A stretch of 64,000 nucleotides of DNA from Gnetum montanum (lineage: Eukaryota > Streptophyta > Gnetopsida > Gnetales > Gnetaceae). The notes below the pieces were generated by a model. It was given only the letters and a program-made list of their open reading frames with translations, made no database searches and had not been told where the DNA came from. The DNA is taken from the NCBI GenBank assembly GCA_015680685.1, contig MNCI01004643.1:162263-226262 (forward strand). Reading direction: 5' to 3'. Below are positions 10,812 through 20,639 of this stretch, in pieces; within the stretch, counting starts at the first letter, position 1, and each line of letters starts with the position of its first letter. The translations under genes and the position numbers were made by a program.

Positions 10812-11015
10812 GTAAGCGTTTTGTCTTTTTGGAGTTAATTGATTGACTAATGTTTGAAATTTTTGACATTCGCTCATTTTTTGTGTTGATTATTTCCTCT
10901 TTGGTCTTTTCAGGATGAAGGTGGGGATGAGACTGGAGAAGCTGGCCCCAGCGAAACAGGAGCCTCTGATGCTGGTGGGTCCAGGGAGGACGATCCTCAT
11001 GCCCCAGATGTTTAG

Positions 11016-11123
11016 CACTTTAGCATTTTTTTCGTTTTTCGATTCAAACTTATACTGAAATTGTAACTTGAAAATTATGAAATGAACAGAGACGGTTGAT
11101 TGTATGTAATAACATATNGTACT
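11016..11123 (+). other. 3' flank of the antisense gene
   Basis: About 100 bases of AT-rich sequence follow the stop codon and include TGTATGTAATAA, which resembles plant poly(A) upstream elements. It runs straight into the 29-bp repeat array. Confidence 0.35.
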
Positions 11124-11492
11124 AGTTTATGGCCATTTCGGGCCTCATGCATAGTTTATGGCCATTTCGGGCCTCATGCGTAGTTTATGGCCATTTCGGG
11201 CCTCATGCGTAGTTTATGGCCCTTTCGGGCCTCATGCGTAGTTTATGGCCCTTTCGGGCCTCATGTGTAGTTTATGGCCCTTTTGGGTCCCATGCGTAAC
11301 CAAGGGATGCTTTGGAGGATGCGGATAGATTTCTCGGCTAACCGATCATCGCTGATCGTGGCTAGTTTTATGTCATTGTGGACATGATAGTTTAGTGTCA
11401 TTTCGGACCGGGAGTGGCATTTAATTATTTTTCCTGTTTTATCGTAGTTTAGTGTCATTTCAGACTTTTTATAGTTTAACGTCTTTTCGGAC
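11124..11492. repeat. 29-bp hairpin repeats between pro and the antisense gene
   Basis: Six tandem units with a 29-bp period start at 11124, 11153, 11182, 11211, 11240 and 11269. Each is AGTTTATGGCCATTTCGGGC followed by CTCATGCGT, and GGCC...GGCC makes a stem. They are followed by looser copies (GTTTAGTGTCATTTCGGAC, GTTTAACGTCTTTTCGGAC) as far as the end of the pro frame. The convergent ends of the antisense gene and gag-pro face each other across this array. Confidence 0.88.
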
Positions 11493-11506
11493 TAAGAGTG
11501 GTAGTG

Positions 11507-14500
11507 TCATTTCAGTAATTTTTTGATTTTTTTTGTTTTAATGTCAGACGATGTTTCAATAGGTATGATCCAGTATTCAGCGTCCCCTTCGCTGATTACG
11601 TTAAATGGTAATTCGGCCCATGGGACTTCTGATGGAATGTATTTTGTGTTAGCGTTTTCTGATGTTTCAGTGTCCGTAGAGAGCCTTATATTAGCTTCTA
11701 CTTGTGGAGGCACAAGCGTTTCTATTTGGGAAGGCTTTCGTTCCATGTCGGAAGACTTGCTGCTTACCGATGGTTGTGGATTTTCGTTATTTTGGCTAGG
11801 TCTTTCGAGTTCGACTTCCGAGCCTTGGTCCATGTCCATATGCGACGAGATGATTGGAGTAGCTGCTTCATCGTGTATGACAATTTCTCCGCCCTCATAA
11901 GGCAGGTGAATTTCCTGATGTATGGGGGAAGAGACAGCTCTTAGTTGGGCTAGCCAGGGTCTTCCCAATATTAGGTTGAACCCCGACATCTCATCCACTA
12001 CTAGGAAATCAGCAGATGTTGGGAATTGATCTCCCGCTATGAAGTTTAAGGTTATTTTGCCTTTCACCATTACACGTGACCCACTGAATGACCTTAAACA
12101 TGTAGTCATGGTTGGTTTTAGTAGTTCAGTAAGTCCTAGTTGTTCAATGATGTGGTACAGCACAACGTTTGTCGCAGCTCCATCGTCTACATGGACCCTA
12201 TGTATTTTAAACCGGTTTATACATATTGTTATAAACATGGGGGCTGTTGTTATCTCCCTCATTTTCTTATCCACCTTGACGTTGTCATCATGGAAACTTA
12301 GTGGCTTAGGAGTAGTCCCGCGAGGTGAGGACATCACCGCATGGATGGAGGGTTCGTTTGGGGGTAAGTCCTCGCTTACCGGGATTGACGTCAACATGCG
12401 TACTAAAGCTTCCCGATGTGTTTGAGATGTTAGGACTAAGTCATACAAGTTTAGTGAAGTGTTCTTTTGTTTTAATGCCTGTGTGACTTGTGTCAAGGCG
12501 GCTGCAAGGTTTTCACAGTTGGGGGCGTTTTTATCGGTGCTAACTGGATCCATGGGACCCAATAGTTTTATCTCTTGTTTTGTTGGATTTTCAGTTTTTG
12601 GAGCTGTCATGTTAGATGATTCGTGTCTTTCAGACAACTCGCCTTCATTGCTCGTGCTTGGTTGATCGTCAGATGGTGACATGGGTACAGAGTTTAGGGG
12701 AGTGGGCTTAGGTGCCCCCAGAGCTAGCCGTTGATGCTCTTTCTCTAAACGTTCTCGCGTAAGCCTATCTGCCAGGTGTTCTCGTGTGTCATGCGGAGGT
12801 GGAGTTGACTTCGAAGTCTGGGATTGCCTAGGAATTTTTACGACATAGGGAGCAGGGCGGGGCTGTGCATACGATTGGGCAGGAGTTTGCGTCGGTAGCC
12901 TGACGACGTACGGGGTTGGTCTTGGCGGAGGCTGGGCCTCTGTCATTGCAACGACAGGTGGTACTCGAACTAAGAAAGGGGTAGGTCGAGTGTGAGGGGT
13001 TGGGGTACCTGCGGGGTTAGCCGGAGGGATGTGCACTACGTATGGTTGTTGACGTGTCTTGACGTCAGAGGTGGGTATGGTGGAGGGCACTCGGATTACG
13101 AATGGCCGCTGCAGGGTGTGAGGTGATTGAGGTGCAGAGTTAGCAGGAGGGATCTGAACCACGAATGGCTTGTTAGATGTTTCTTGTTTTTTTTCTGGAT
13201 GGACGGTGTTGATGCGGGGCATGGCGGAGTCATCATCACAATAGATTGAGGTAATTATGTACGGTGTTTCTTTAGCATTCAGGGGGTCTTTGTACACCTC
13301 CATGGTCTGGTTTTGTGGCTGGACAGGGTTAGCCCCGTCGAAGGTGATCTTGCCATCATCATTCATCTTTTGGATGTCCTGCTTCAGGGTGAAGCAGTAA
13401 TCTGTCCCATGCCCGTTGCGTTGGTGATAGTCGCAGAAGTGATCTATCCTGAATCCTTTGGGCACGGGCGGCTCATCTGGCGTTGCCAGGCTTGGGTTCT
13501 GTATGAGTTGACAGAACCGGTCATGTCTTTGAATAGCCGTTGGGGACAATTGCTTGTATTGCATCAATCTAGCATTTAAGAGTTGGTCAAAGAGCTGGGA
13601 TGGCTTCATCGGTAAAGGCATGTACTGAGAGGGTTCCTTCCTCTCGAAGTTATGCGTGCGGTTCGTCGGGTTTTGTGGTGACGACTCTGAGGCTGTTGTG
13701 GGAGCGGGCTAATAGTAGTTAGTGGGGGGAATAGGTGGCTTGTATTGATGTATGGTGTTTGTTTGCTGTGCCCCCGCTATTGCTGCTACAGTCGCCTTGC
13801 CCTTTTCTTTGTCTTTCTTAGTGTGTTGGTTTCTGAAGGCCAGGTACGCAGGGTCGTTGCTGTTTTGAGCAGCTTCCTCTATGTTTTTGATTTGTTCAAA
13901 TGCTTGATTCAGATCGCGCGCATTGAGGTAATACAGTTTTGACTTGAAGAAGTCATTAACAGCCCCTTTCAGTATCGTGAGCAGATAGGTTTGAGAGATC
14001 GGGTCGTGCAACTCGTTGAGGGCTGCGCTCCACCTCTGAATGAACTTCTACACCGGTTCGAGCGGTGCTTGTTTGATCTGCATGAGGCTGTCCAGTGTTG
14101 CTTTGGGTTTCAAGTTGTACTTGAACCTGGTCACAAACTGGCATAGAAGATTGCCCAGGGAAAGGATGGAACTCCTGGGCAAGGCCCGGTACTAGTCGAG
14201 TGCCCTTCCCACGAGGGACATGGGGAATACTCGTAGTATGGAGTGGGGCCACACCTGAAGGAGTGCGCACTCTAATCTGAACGTAATGAGGTGGGCGTTG
14301 GGGTCTGTCTCCCCGTTATATTTAGTCAATGTCGGAACGGGGACACCCTTGGGTAAAGTCAATGGCGGGACAGAGGGGCTGATAGGATCATCATTGTAGA
14401 AGTCTACTACTTTCAGCTCTCCACCAGCGATGGTTTTTAAGCGCTTTACCTCATCTGTTAATTCTTGCATCAATTTTTTAGCGTTTGCCCAATCTTGGGC

Positions 14501-15493
14501 ATTCGGTGAAGCTACCGGTTGAGGGTGCGGGGCTGCATACCAGCTAGATTGCTGGGTCACGGGTTGGAAGGCCGAAGGCTGGGTGATCAGCGGTTGTGCC
14601 TGGGGATAGTTAATGGTGGGCAGTGCTAAGGCTAAGGTGTTAAGAGGGAAGTGTTGTGGTTGTTGTTGTTGCTGCAGCTGGGGTTGTACCTAAGGAGCAG
14701 TGATCAGGGGGATTGCGTGGGGCGGGACATGGTGATGAGGAATTTGATATGATGACGCCCCCTTTGCTGGCCATTGTCCCACTACGTTGTATGCAGGGAC
14801 TCCTTGTTGGGTTGGGGCTGCTTGGGGAGCTGTATGTGTCTGGATATGGGGTATGAAGTGAGCTGATGTAGATGCGGGGATCACATGTGGCATCCCAATT
14901 ACGCGGGGTGGGAACGTTGGTCCTGTGCCATCATGAGGAGGCGGTGCTTGTGAAGATGAGCCCGCAGCTGCATTAGGGGTAACTGTCACAGGGAAGGTGT
15001 GAGGTTGGGGATCGCTCGGGAGCAGAATGTGTACGAGTGCTGGTGTTTCTGGTGGTGGCATCTGAACTTGAGCGAGTCTAGGGGGTTGTACGGGCAAGGC
15101 TTCCCCTGTCCTGGGTTGGAAAATGGGGTTCATCTGCGCTTGGGGGCTCAAGGTGTGGTATGAGTCACCCTACTCAGATTGAGCAGCGAACTCGTCTTCT
15201 TCCTCTGGCTGTGGCTCTAGCGTTGGCTGGTCCAATGACTGGCTCCTGTGCAGAAGGAGTTGAGTAAAGAGCTCCGAGAATTATTCTGGTATGGGGATTA
15301 CGTTGTATGGGGAAGGGATGAACTCGTGTCCTCCCCTGTAAAAGAGTTCAAATTATCTCTTTACCTCGATTTCAGCCCGATCCACTGCCAGGCCGGCTTG
15401 TATCTTAATGCAGATGAAGTTATACTCGTCTTGTGTTATAACGTTAGTGGCTGGATCTCTCCCTTGTAACCTCAAAGACCGACGGGGCCCCAT
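11507..15493 (-). pseudogene. Gag-protease polyprotein of the Tat element, seven stops
   Basis: One continuous frame runs from an ATG at 15493 to a TGA at 11507-11509, broken by seven stops at about 15353, 15281, 15170, 14690, 14192, 14048 and 13709. The N-terminal third is Pro/Gln-rich. The gag core shows PVPTLTKYNGETDPNAHL and, after a stop where Trp is expected, YRALPRSSI. A zinc-knuckle-like CDYHQRNGHGTDYC lies near 13440-13400. The protease has VHVDDGAATNVV in place of the usual DTG/DSG surroundings and ILGRPWLAQL near its end. The last 704 codons are open. Frame continuity across stops shows the damage is mostly point mutation. Confidence 0.88.
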
Positions 15494-15592
15494 TGTGGAT
15501 TGCCCTCCAAAATGTGGTGTGATTGACTACTGGGCAGCCGTGGTGTGTGAGATGTCAATGTTCATGATGATCGATTGCATATGCAAAATGTT

Positions 15593-15870
15593 TCGAGTGT
15601 AAACTCTAAGTGTTCAGCGTAAATGCTGGTCAGTGTGCAGCGTAAACGCTGTGTGTAGCGTAAATGCTAAGCGTGCAGCGTATACGCTGGATGGTTGACA
15701 GCGTAGACGCTAGGGTTTGATCGCAGCGTATACGCTGGATGGTTGACAGCGTAGACACTAGGGTTTGATCGCAGCGTAGATGCTGGAAGGTTGACGGCGT
15801 AGACGCTAGGTCGGGGGTTTAGACATGGCACAGGGTAGCGAAAACGCTGATGAGGGTAGACGCTGAGGAG
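15593..15870 (-). repeat. Palindrome-rich leader between PBS and gag
   Basis: About eleven copies of GCGTAWACGC-type decamers alternate, for example CAGCGTATACGCTGG and CAGCGTAGACGCTAGG, separated by ATGGTTGA or GGTTTGATC. The block sits in the untranslated leader, just inside the primer-binding site. Confidence 0.8.
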
Positions 15871-15897
15871 CGTATAGTCAAGTTGTTCAAGCGGAGG

Positions 15898-15915
15898 CCC
15901 TCCTTCTAGCGCCAA
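15898..15915 (-). promoter_or_regulatory. Primer-binding site of the Tat element
   Basis: On the minus strand TTGGCGCTAGAAGGAGGG begins four bases after the 5' LTR. Its position and TGGCGC start fit a tRNA primer site. Which tRNA it matches was not tested. Confidence 0.65.
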
Positions 15916-15919
15916 TTTC

Positions 15920-17112
15920 TGTACTACCCGAAATCGTCGATCCCCGGCTGGAAGGGAAAACAAAGACCGCGCGATCGTAGGACGAGCACAGATGACCCTA
16001 CCTTTGCCTGAGGGCGTGCTAGAATGCACGAAGGTAGGGTACCTTGGGTGGTCCGCACACGGATCAGACAAGGATTTCCCCGAGCGCCACCGAAGTGTTA
16101 CGCTGGGTTATGCGTAAATGGAACGTAAACAGTGAAACTGACGTAGACAGAGCGTAGGTGTAAAGGGGCGTAAACAGGGTCGGGCGTAATCAGCGTAAAC
16201 ACATATAGACTCAACGTAAGCGTATACAGGCGTGAACAGCGTGAACAGCGTAAACAAGTGTAAAGAGCGTAAGCAAATGTAAACAGCGTAAGCAGTGCGG
16301 GCGTATACGGACGCAAACGGAGCGTGAACGTAAACGAAGTGTGGGCCAAATTGACGTAGAACTGTAAAAGAACTTGCAACAAACGTAAACAGTGGATTAG
16401 AGAGTCAAAATGTTGTGCACCGGTCTAACGCAGTCGTGTAGGGACACAAGGCGAACGTAAAGCCCCGGTGGATGCAGGGATGCGGCTGGTTGGCACGGTA
16501 GGCGGAGCGCGGATGGTGCTCGGCGTACAGAACCTCTAGCGTAAGCGTAAGTGTAAAGGGGTTTCTGGGCTTTTGTTTGTAGCATAATTGCTCTGGGTCT
16601 GCTCCGGTAAATTTTTGCCGACCTCAAATTTACGGAAAACTGGGCTATTTATAGGGGTAGGGTTACCGGGAAAATCGGACTGGGAGACACGTGGCGTATA
16701 GACCGGGCGTTTACAATTTAGAAACATGGTATACGTTGGGCGTATACGCTACAACAGGCCGGTGTATACGCTGGGCATGGACTTGGATGGATGCTGGCGT
16801 ATACGCTGGGGCGTATACGCTGATGGATGCTAGACGTCGACTTGCTTCAATTCTTGCTCCCGTTGCACCTGCTGAGCGTGTGTGTGAGGCGTGTATGCTG
16901 AGCGTCGGGCATAGACGCCGACACAACACTTGGTTTAAAATTGAGCGTATACGCTGGGTGTATACGCTGGCACAACACTTAGTAAAAACCAGGTGTTTCG
17001 ATTCTCAAAATTCCTCTGTGTGACTTCAAATGTAGCCGAAGTCGTCTGTGGGTCATGGGGATCTGCTTCTTGTCAGAGAAATGCTAAACTCAAAAATTTT
17101 TTTGGTGTTTCA
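15920..17112 (-). repeat. 5' LTR of the Tat element
   Basis: This is the partner of 468-1673, with only scattered substitutions and small indels. A TATA box is at 16645-16654. It contains the same GCGTATACGC palindromes. Confidence 0.92.
16645..16654 (-). promoter_or_regulatory. TATA box in the 5' LTR
   Basis: CTATAAATAG on the minus strand lies about 460 bp into the LTR on the element's strand and is the likely core promoter for the genomic RNA. Confidence 0.6.
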
Positions 17113-17117
17113 TTTAG

Positions 17118-17829
17118 CTTCTGAAGTACAGGTTTCTAGAGCTCCTTGGATGCAATTTGCTTAAGACAGGCCTATGTTAAGATGACCTCAAAGTTCAATC
17201 TTGGCTTTGGTGTCTCATCTTGGTGGGACTATTCTATCATGGTCACCTTGGGAATATGTCTAAAAAATTCTACTTTGGGCTCCTACTAAAGAGGCCCGAT
17301 TGCATGGGTTTCAATTGCCTACTGATGGGATTGTTCTTAGTTATTTATCCCTTGGTTGAGATAGTCCTTCCTCTTATGGGTGCTTTGCTTTTGCTGTCAT
17401 CTATGGTCACAACAATACTAAGGATTAGCATTTCGATATGTAACTTATAACCTTTAGGTACCTTATCTTGTTGGGAAGTTACAGTTTGGCTAAGTTATGG
17501 CCATGGAAGATTGATTATTTTAATATTATTTAAGTTAGAAGATTACTGAAGTTGTTGGAAGGGTTTAACTTTCATAATTTGATGGTTTTAATGATAGTTT
17601 ATTAGGTAAACCTTTATGGGAGTTGGAAAAATTTTAAAAAAAATTCATTAAAAAGCTAAGGTTTGTGGCCCCCATAACAAAGAGCTTACTTCTAGTAGAT
17701 GCAAGATTAAAGAATGATGTAAATTGGACAAATAGTTTGAAAGTTATGGGTTCTAGAAGGTTATTGGCTTTGAAAAATGTAAAAACTCCCCCCTCATTTA
17801 TGAGAAAATATGCAAACATTGCTAAGTGT
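17118..17829. other. Unresolved sequence between two elements
   Basis: About 0.7 kb of AT-rich sequence with no gene or element that I can support. It may include a highly diverged remainder of the LTR at its right edge. Confidence 0.4.
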
Positions 17830-17947
17830 TGCATGTATATATATGATTTTTGGGCTACGTTGATGGGATTCTATTGATAGGATCACATTGTTGCGTTGGC
17901 TTCTTTGACGAGATCCCGTTGACGAGGCCAATGACCAAATGTTTTCA
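17830..17947 (-). repeat. Partial 3' LTR of the decayed Athila-like element
   Basis: On the minus strand this starts TGAAAACATTTGGTCATTGG and resembles the start of the right LTR (TGAATTGTGTCATTAGGTCA). Similarity is lost after little more than 100 bases, suggesting truncation. Confidence 0.5.
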
Positions 17948-18194
17948 CACTGAATATAAAGATGAAAGAAAGGAGTTTAAGCATGTAATGAACATTGTTG
18001 GAGATCTAGAAATGCTGTAAACATTATGAAACATTGGAAGAGGGTTAGATTATGCATATAAAGGAGTTTTGAGCTAGAGAATGAATTGAAGGAGTGCATT
18101 GTTGGATGCAACTGATGGGGCGCACAAGGGATTTGATCGCAAAAATGTCTAAGGATAAGGAACTTAACTAGCCCAACCAAGAGGTATGCAACTG

Positions 18195-18240
18195 GATCCT
18201 CCCAATTGTAGGCTTATGCCCTTAATGCCTTTGGATGCCT
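18195..18240 (-). other. Conserved 3' block of the Athila-like family
   Basis: On the minus strand GGCATTAAGGGCATAAGCCT recurs, then GGGAGGATCCAGTTGCAT and TTGGTTGGGCTAGTTAAG. The same block is seen in every other member with a 3' region in this window (about 36235, 60064 and 63647). Confidence 0.7.
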
Positions 18241-19480
18241 TCAAACTAGGGAGTTTGTGGACCCCATGGATGATTAATGATTGTGGAAAGTTAGGGACTA
18301 AATCTTGTAAGAATCTACCTAAGAATTTTAACACATCAAAGAAAGACATTGACTAAAATCATGAAAAATTGATAGTGAGGTGAATTATGGGAAGTAGTAG
18401 TAGATGAAATAAAAGGTGGAATGGATTCACAACTTGTGGTCACATGAAGTTCCTTGTGGATTTTAGTGGTTAAAATGATTCAATAATAATCATTCTTAGT
18501 CTAGATCAAAACCAACAACTTTCAGTGACTTTGCATTAATACTCTAAGACCAATCCACCCCCTCAAGATACAAGAATGCTCCCATAGATCAATTACCATT
18601 CCTAAAAGAGAAGAAAAAAGAAGTAAGAAGTGAGATAGTGCCTTAGTTAGAGGGGACCTTCAGGTATGAGTAACATGTATTTCTAGTCCCATAACTAGTG
18701 CTTGTAACTTGTTATTGAGTCTAAGGGATGTGCTTTGAATTTCCATCATTTTTTTGGATTTTATATTTTTATGAGTTTTTGGATGAAAACCACACCATGC
18801 AAAGACTTTAACTTTCTGTTATTGGTCGATAGTAGAATAGTAAAGGACCCATGTAGACACTCATGCACTCAAGAGGGTAGGAAAGTATAGAGAGCATCAA
18901 ATCTCCTTGAAGTCATACATATATCAATTCATTTAATCCTTCCCAGGTTTGAAAACTACCAAGCTCACAAGTTTGTTAAAAGTTTCATTCAGGAAGGGAC
19001 CTCATATTTTCAAAACAAGGAATACCATAGAGTTTGTAGATGGGTGGATAATGTGGGCTTACTACTTGTTTCATAAAAAGGAAACCATGTCTTAGTTATT
19101 AATACCAAAATTCAAAGATAGAATCTAGACATTAGCAATTAAATAACATTAAGCACAAACCACCATCAATAGTAGCTATAGTTGCACTATGTCCTATTGG
19201 CAATAAAGGAGAAACAAGACAAACATAAGAAAAAAAATCAAAATAAAGTAAAATATAAAAGAAATTGTAAAATATTAAAGAAGGATAAAATGTACTAAAG
19301 ATGGTGTAAAACAAAAAATGGTGCAAAATAAAAAGATGTAAAAAATAACAAAGTGTAAAGCAAAAAATGCAAAAAACCTAGGATCCACTTTAATTAATTA
19401 GCATGGATGGCCATTTACACCATAACTAAGTTGGAAGGAGGAGATCTAAAATATTGAGTATGCTTGTCCATTCAAGGAGG
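18241..19480. other. AT-rich 3' non-coding part of the Athila-like relic
   Basis: No open gene is visible. Position between the integrase remains and the conserved block, and the T-rich stretch around 19200-19375 (TTTTACA-like repeats on the minus strand), match the 3' part of the young copy. Confidence 0.5.
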
Positions 19481-20620
19481 TGTTGCGATCACTAGCTCTC
19501 TCAAGTTCATGGAAAGGCTTGACTTGCCCCATGTTGACCAGTAGTTTCTTATTTGGGCTTTCAATTTTTTATATCAGCATGGCCCCAGAAGGAAAGGTTT
19601 CATAGATGATATAAGGTTCTTCCCCATAATGTTTGACACTTAGTTCGTTGTAGCACATGTGTGGGGTTCATGTAAAGGACCTTGTCTCCTGGTATAAATT
19701 TTACCTTTCTTATTTTGAGATCATAGTATTGCTTATTGAATGCCTTGTGCAACTTGTTAGATGATAGGGCTACTAATCGATTCTCATCTAGCATCTTAAG
19801 GTTCATTAGTTTCTCTTTCTATGCTAGACTAAGGTGAAGGTCAAGGTCATAAGCTATTAAAAGTGTACAAAGTTGAGATTGTTTAGGAAGGGTTGGCAGT
19901 TTCTCATACACTAGCTCATAGGAAGAGTAATCTATAGGGGGTTTCCATGTGGAGCTGGAGGCCCAAAGGGAATCATTATGTTTAGTGCTCTAGTCTCTCC
20001 TATATTTGTTAATTATTCTTGTTAAGATCATAGTGATCTCCCTATTTATAACCTTAGCTTGATCATTAGCTTGGGGGTGGTAGGATGTTGTTAATTTATG
20101 TTCTACTCCCAGTGTTTCATGAGCTTCCGAAAGATAGTGCCTGTAAAGTGAGTACCATTGTCAAAAATAAGTGCATGTGGCACACTAAACATTTTGTTGT
20201 ACAAACTAAGTAGTTGTAGAAGGTGTATAGTTGGTGATGACTACTACTTCTACCCATTTCGTACAATAGTCAACAACTACTATGATGTATGCCTTTCCAT
20301 TCAACATGGGTGTGATGGAATCCATGAAGTTAATGTCTTAGATATCAAAGGGTTCCAATGGTTGGATCCACTACTGAGGTCCCTTTATATAAGCGGTCAT
20401 CCCATCATTGTGTTGGCAATGTTCATAAGAGCGAACAAATTGGTGATCATGCTTCTCCTAGCATAATGACCCCCACAAGGATCCTCAATAGCATCCTAGA
20501 GGATGTGTAGTTGGTCAACATTAGGAATAGACCAACTAACCAAGCCATTGACACACACCTTGTAAAGGTGTTTGTTGATCTCCATGAAGCATTTGGCTTG
20601 ATGAAGGAACTATTTTTTCT
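19480..20620 (-). pseudogene. Integrase remains of the minus-strand Athila-like relic
   Basis: The C-terminal part at 19600-19806 reads NRLVALSSNKLHKAFNKQYY and VKFIPGDKVLYMNP, matching the copy at 34590-34735. Further upstream on the minus strand are the catalytic-core surroundings (TKWVEVVV near 20230) and a zinc-binding stretch (around 20470, with EDPCGGHYA). Stops and frameshifts break it throughout. Confidence 0.75.
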
Positions 20621-20639
20621 ACATGTTGTCCAACTCTTG

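Larger units (their letters stand above)
7027..11015 (+). pseudogene. Antisense eight-exon gene inside the Tat element
   Basis: The gene runs opposite to its host element, between pro and RT. Proposed exons: 7027-7100, 7523-7972, 8061-8328, 8419-9399, 9490-9693, 9771-9947, 10027-10811 and 10914-11015 (stop TAG). All seven introns are GT-AG, and six junctions have matching codon phases (2, 2, 1, 1, 1, 0 for introns 1, 2, 4, 5, 6, 7). Intron 3 is off by one, which a single lost G at its donor (AAAGTAAGT from AAAGGTAAGT) would explain. Exon 4 has stops at 8742-8744 and near 8859-8861, and one N. Domains: a HAD/FCP1-like part in exons 2-3, a transposon-protein-like part in exon 4, acidic linkers in exons 5-6, a coiled-coil-rich exon 7 and an acidic tail. 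Extra antisense frames are known in some Tat elements such as Grande. A spliced one between pro and RT is not something I recognise. Confidence 0.75.
468..17112 (-). mobile_element. Complete 16.6 kb Tat-lineage Ty3/gypsy retrotransposon
   Basis: Both LTRs (468-1673 and 15920-17112), a primer-binding site next to the right LTR, a purine tract next to the left LTR and a perfect TTTAG target duplication (463-467 and 17113-17117) define a full-length insertion read on the minus strand. The order is 5' LTR, leader, gag-pro, a 5 kb spacer, RT, RNase H, a second RNase H, integrase, 3' LTR. The second RNase H and the gag and protease motifs place it in the Tat/Ogre lineage. The 5 kb spacer between pro and RT is unusual: it holds an opposite-strand, intron-containing gene. 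Gag-pro and pol carry several stops, so this copy is not autonomous, although its LTRs are still very similar. Confidence 0.93.

Noticed and set aside
11523-12665. Plus-strand frames opposite gag-pro
   Set aside because: They are shadows of the 704-codon gag-pro frame on the minus strand and show no domain or splice pattern, unlike 7027-11015.
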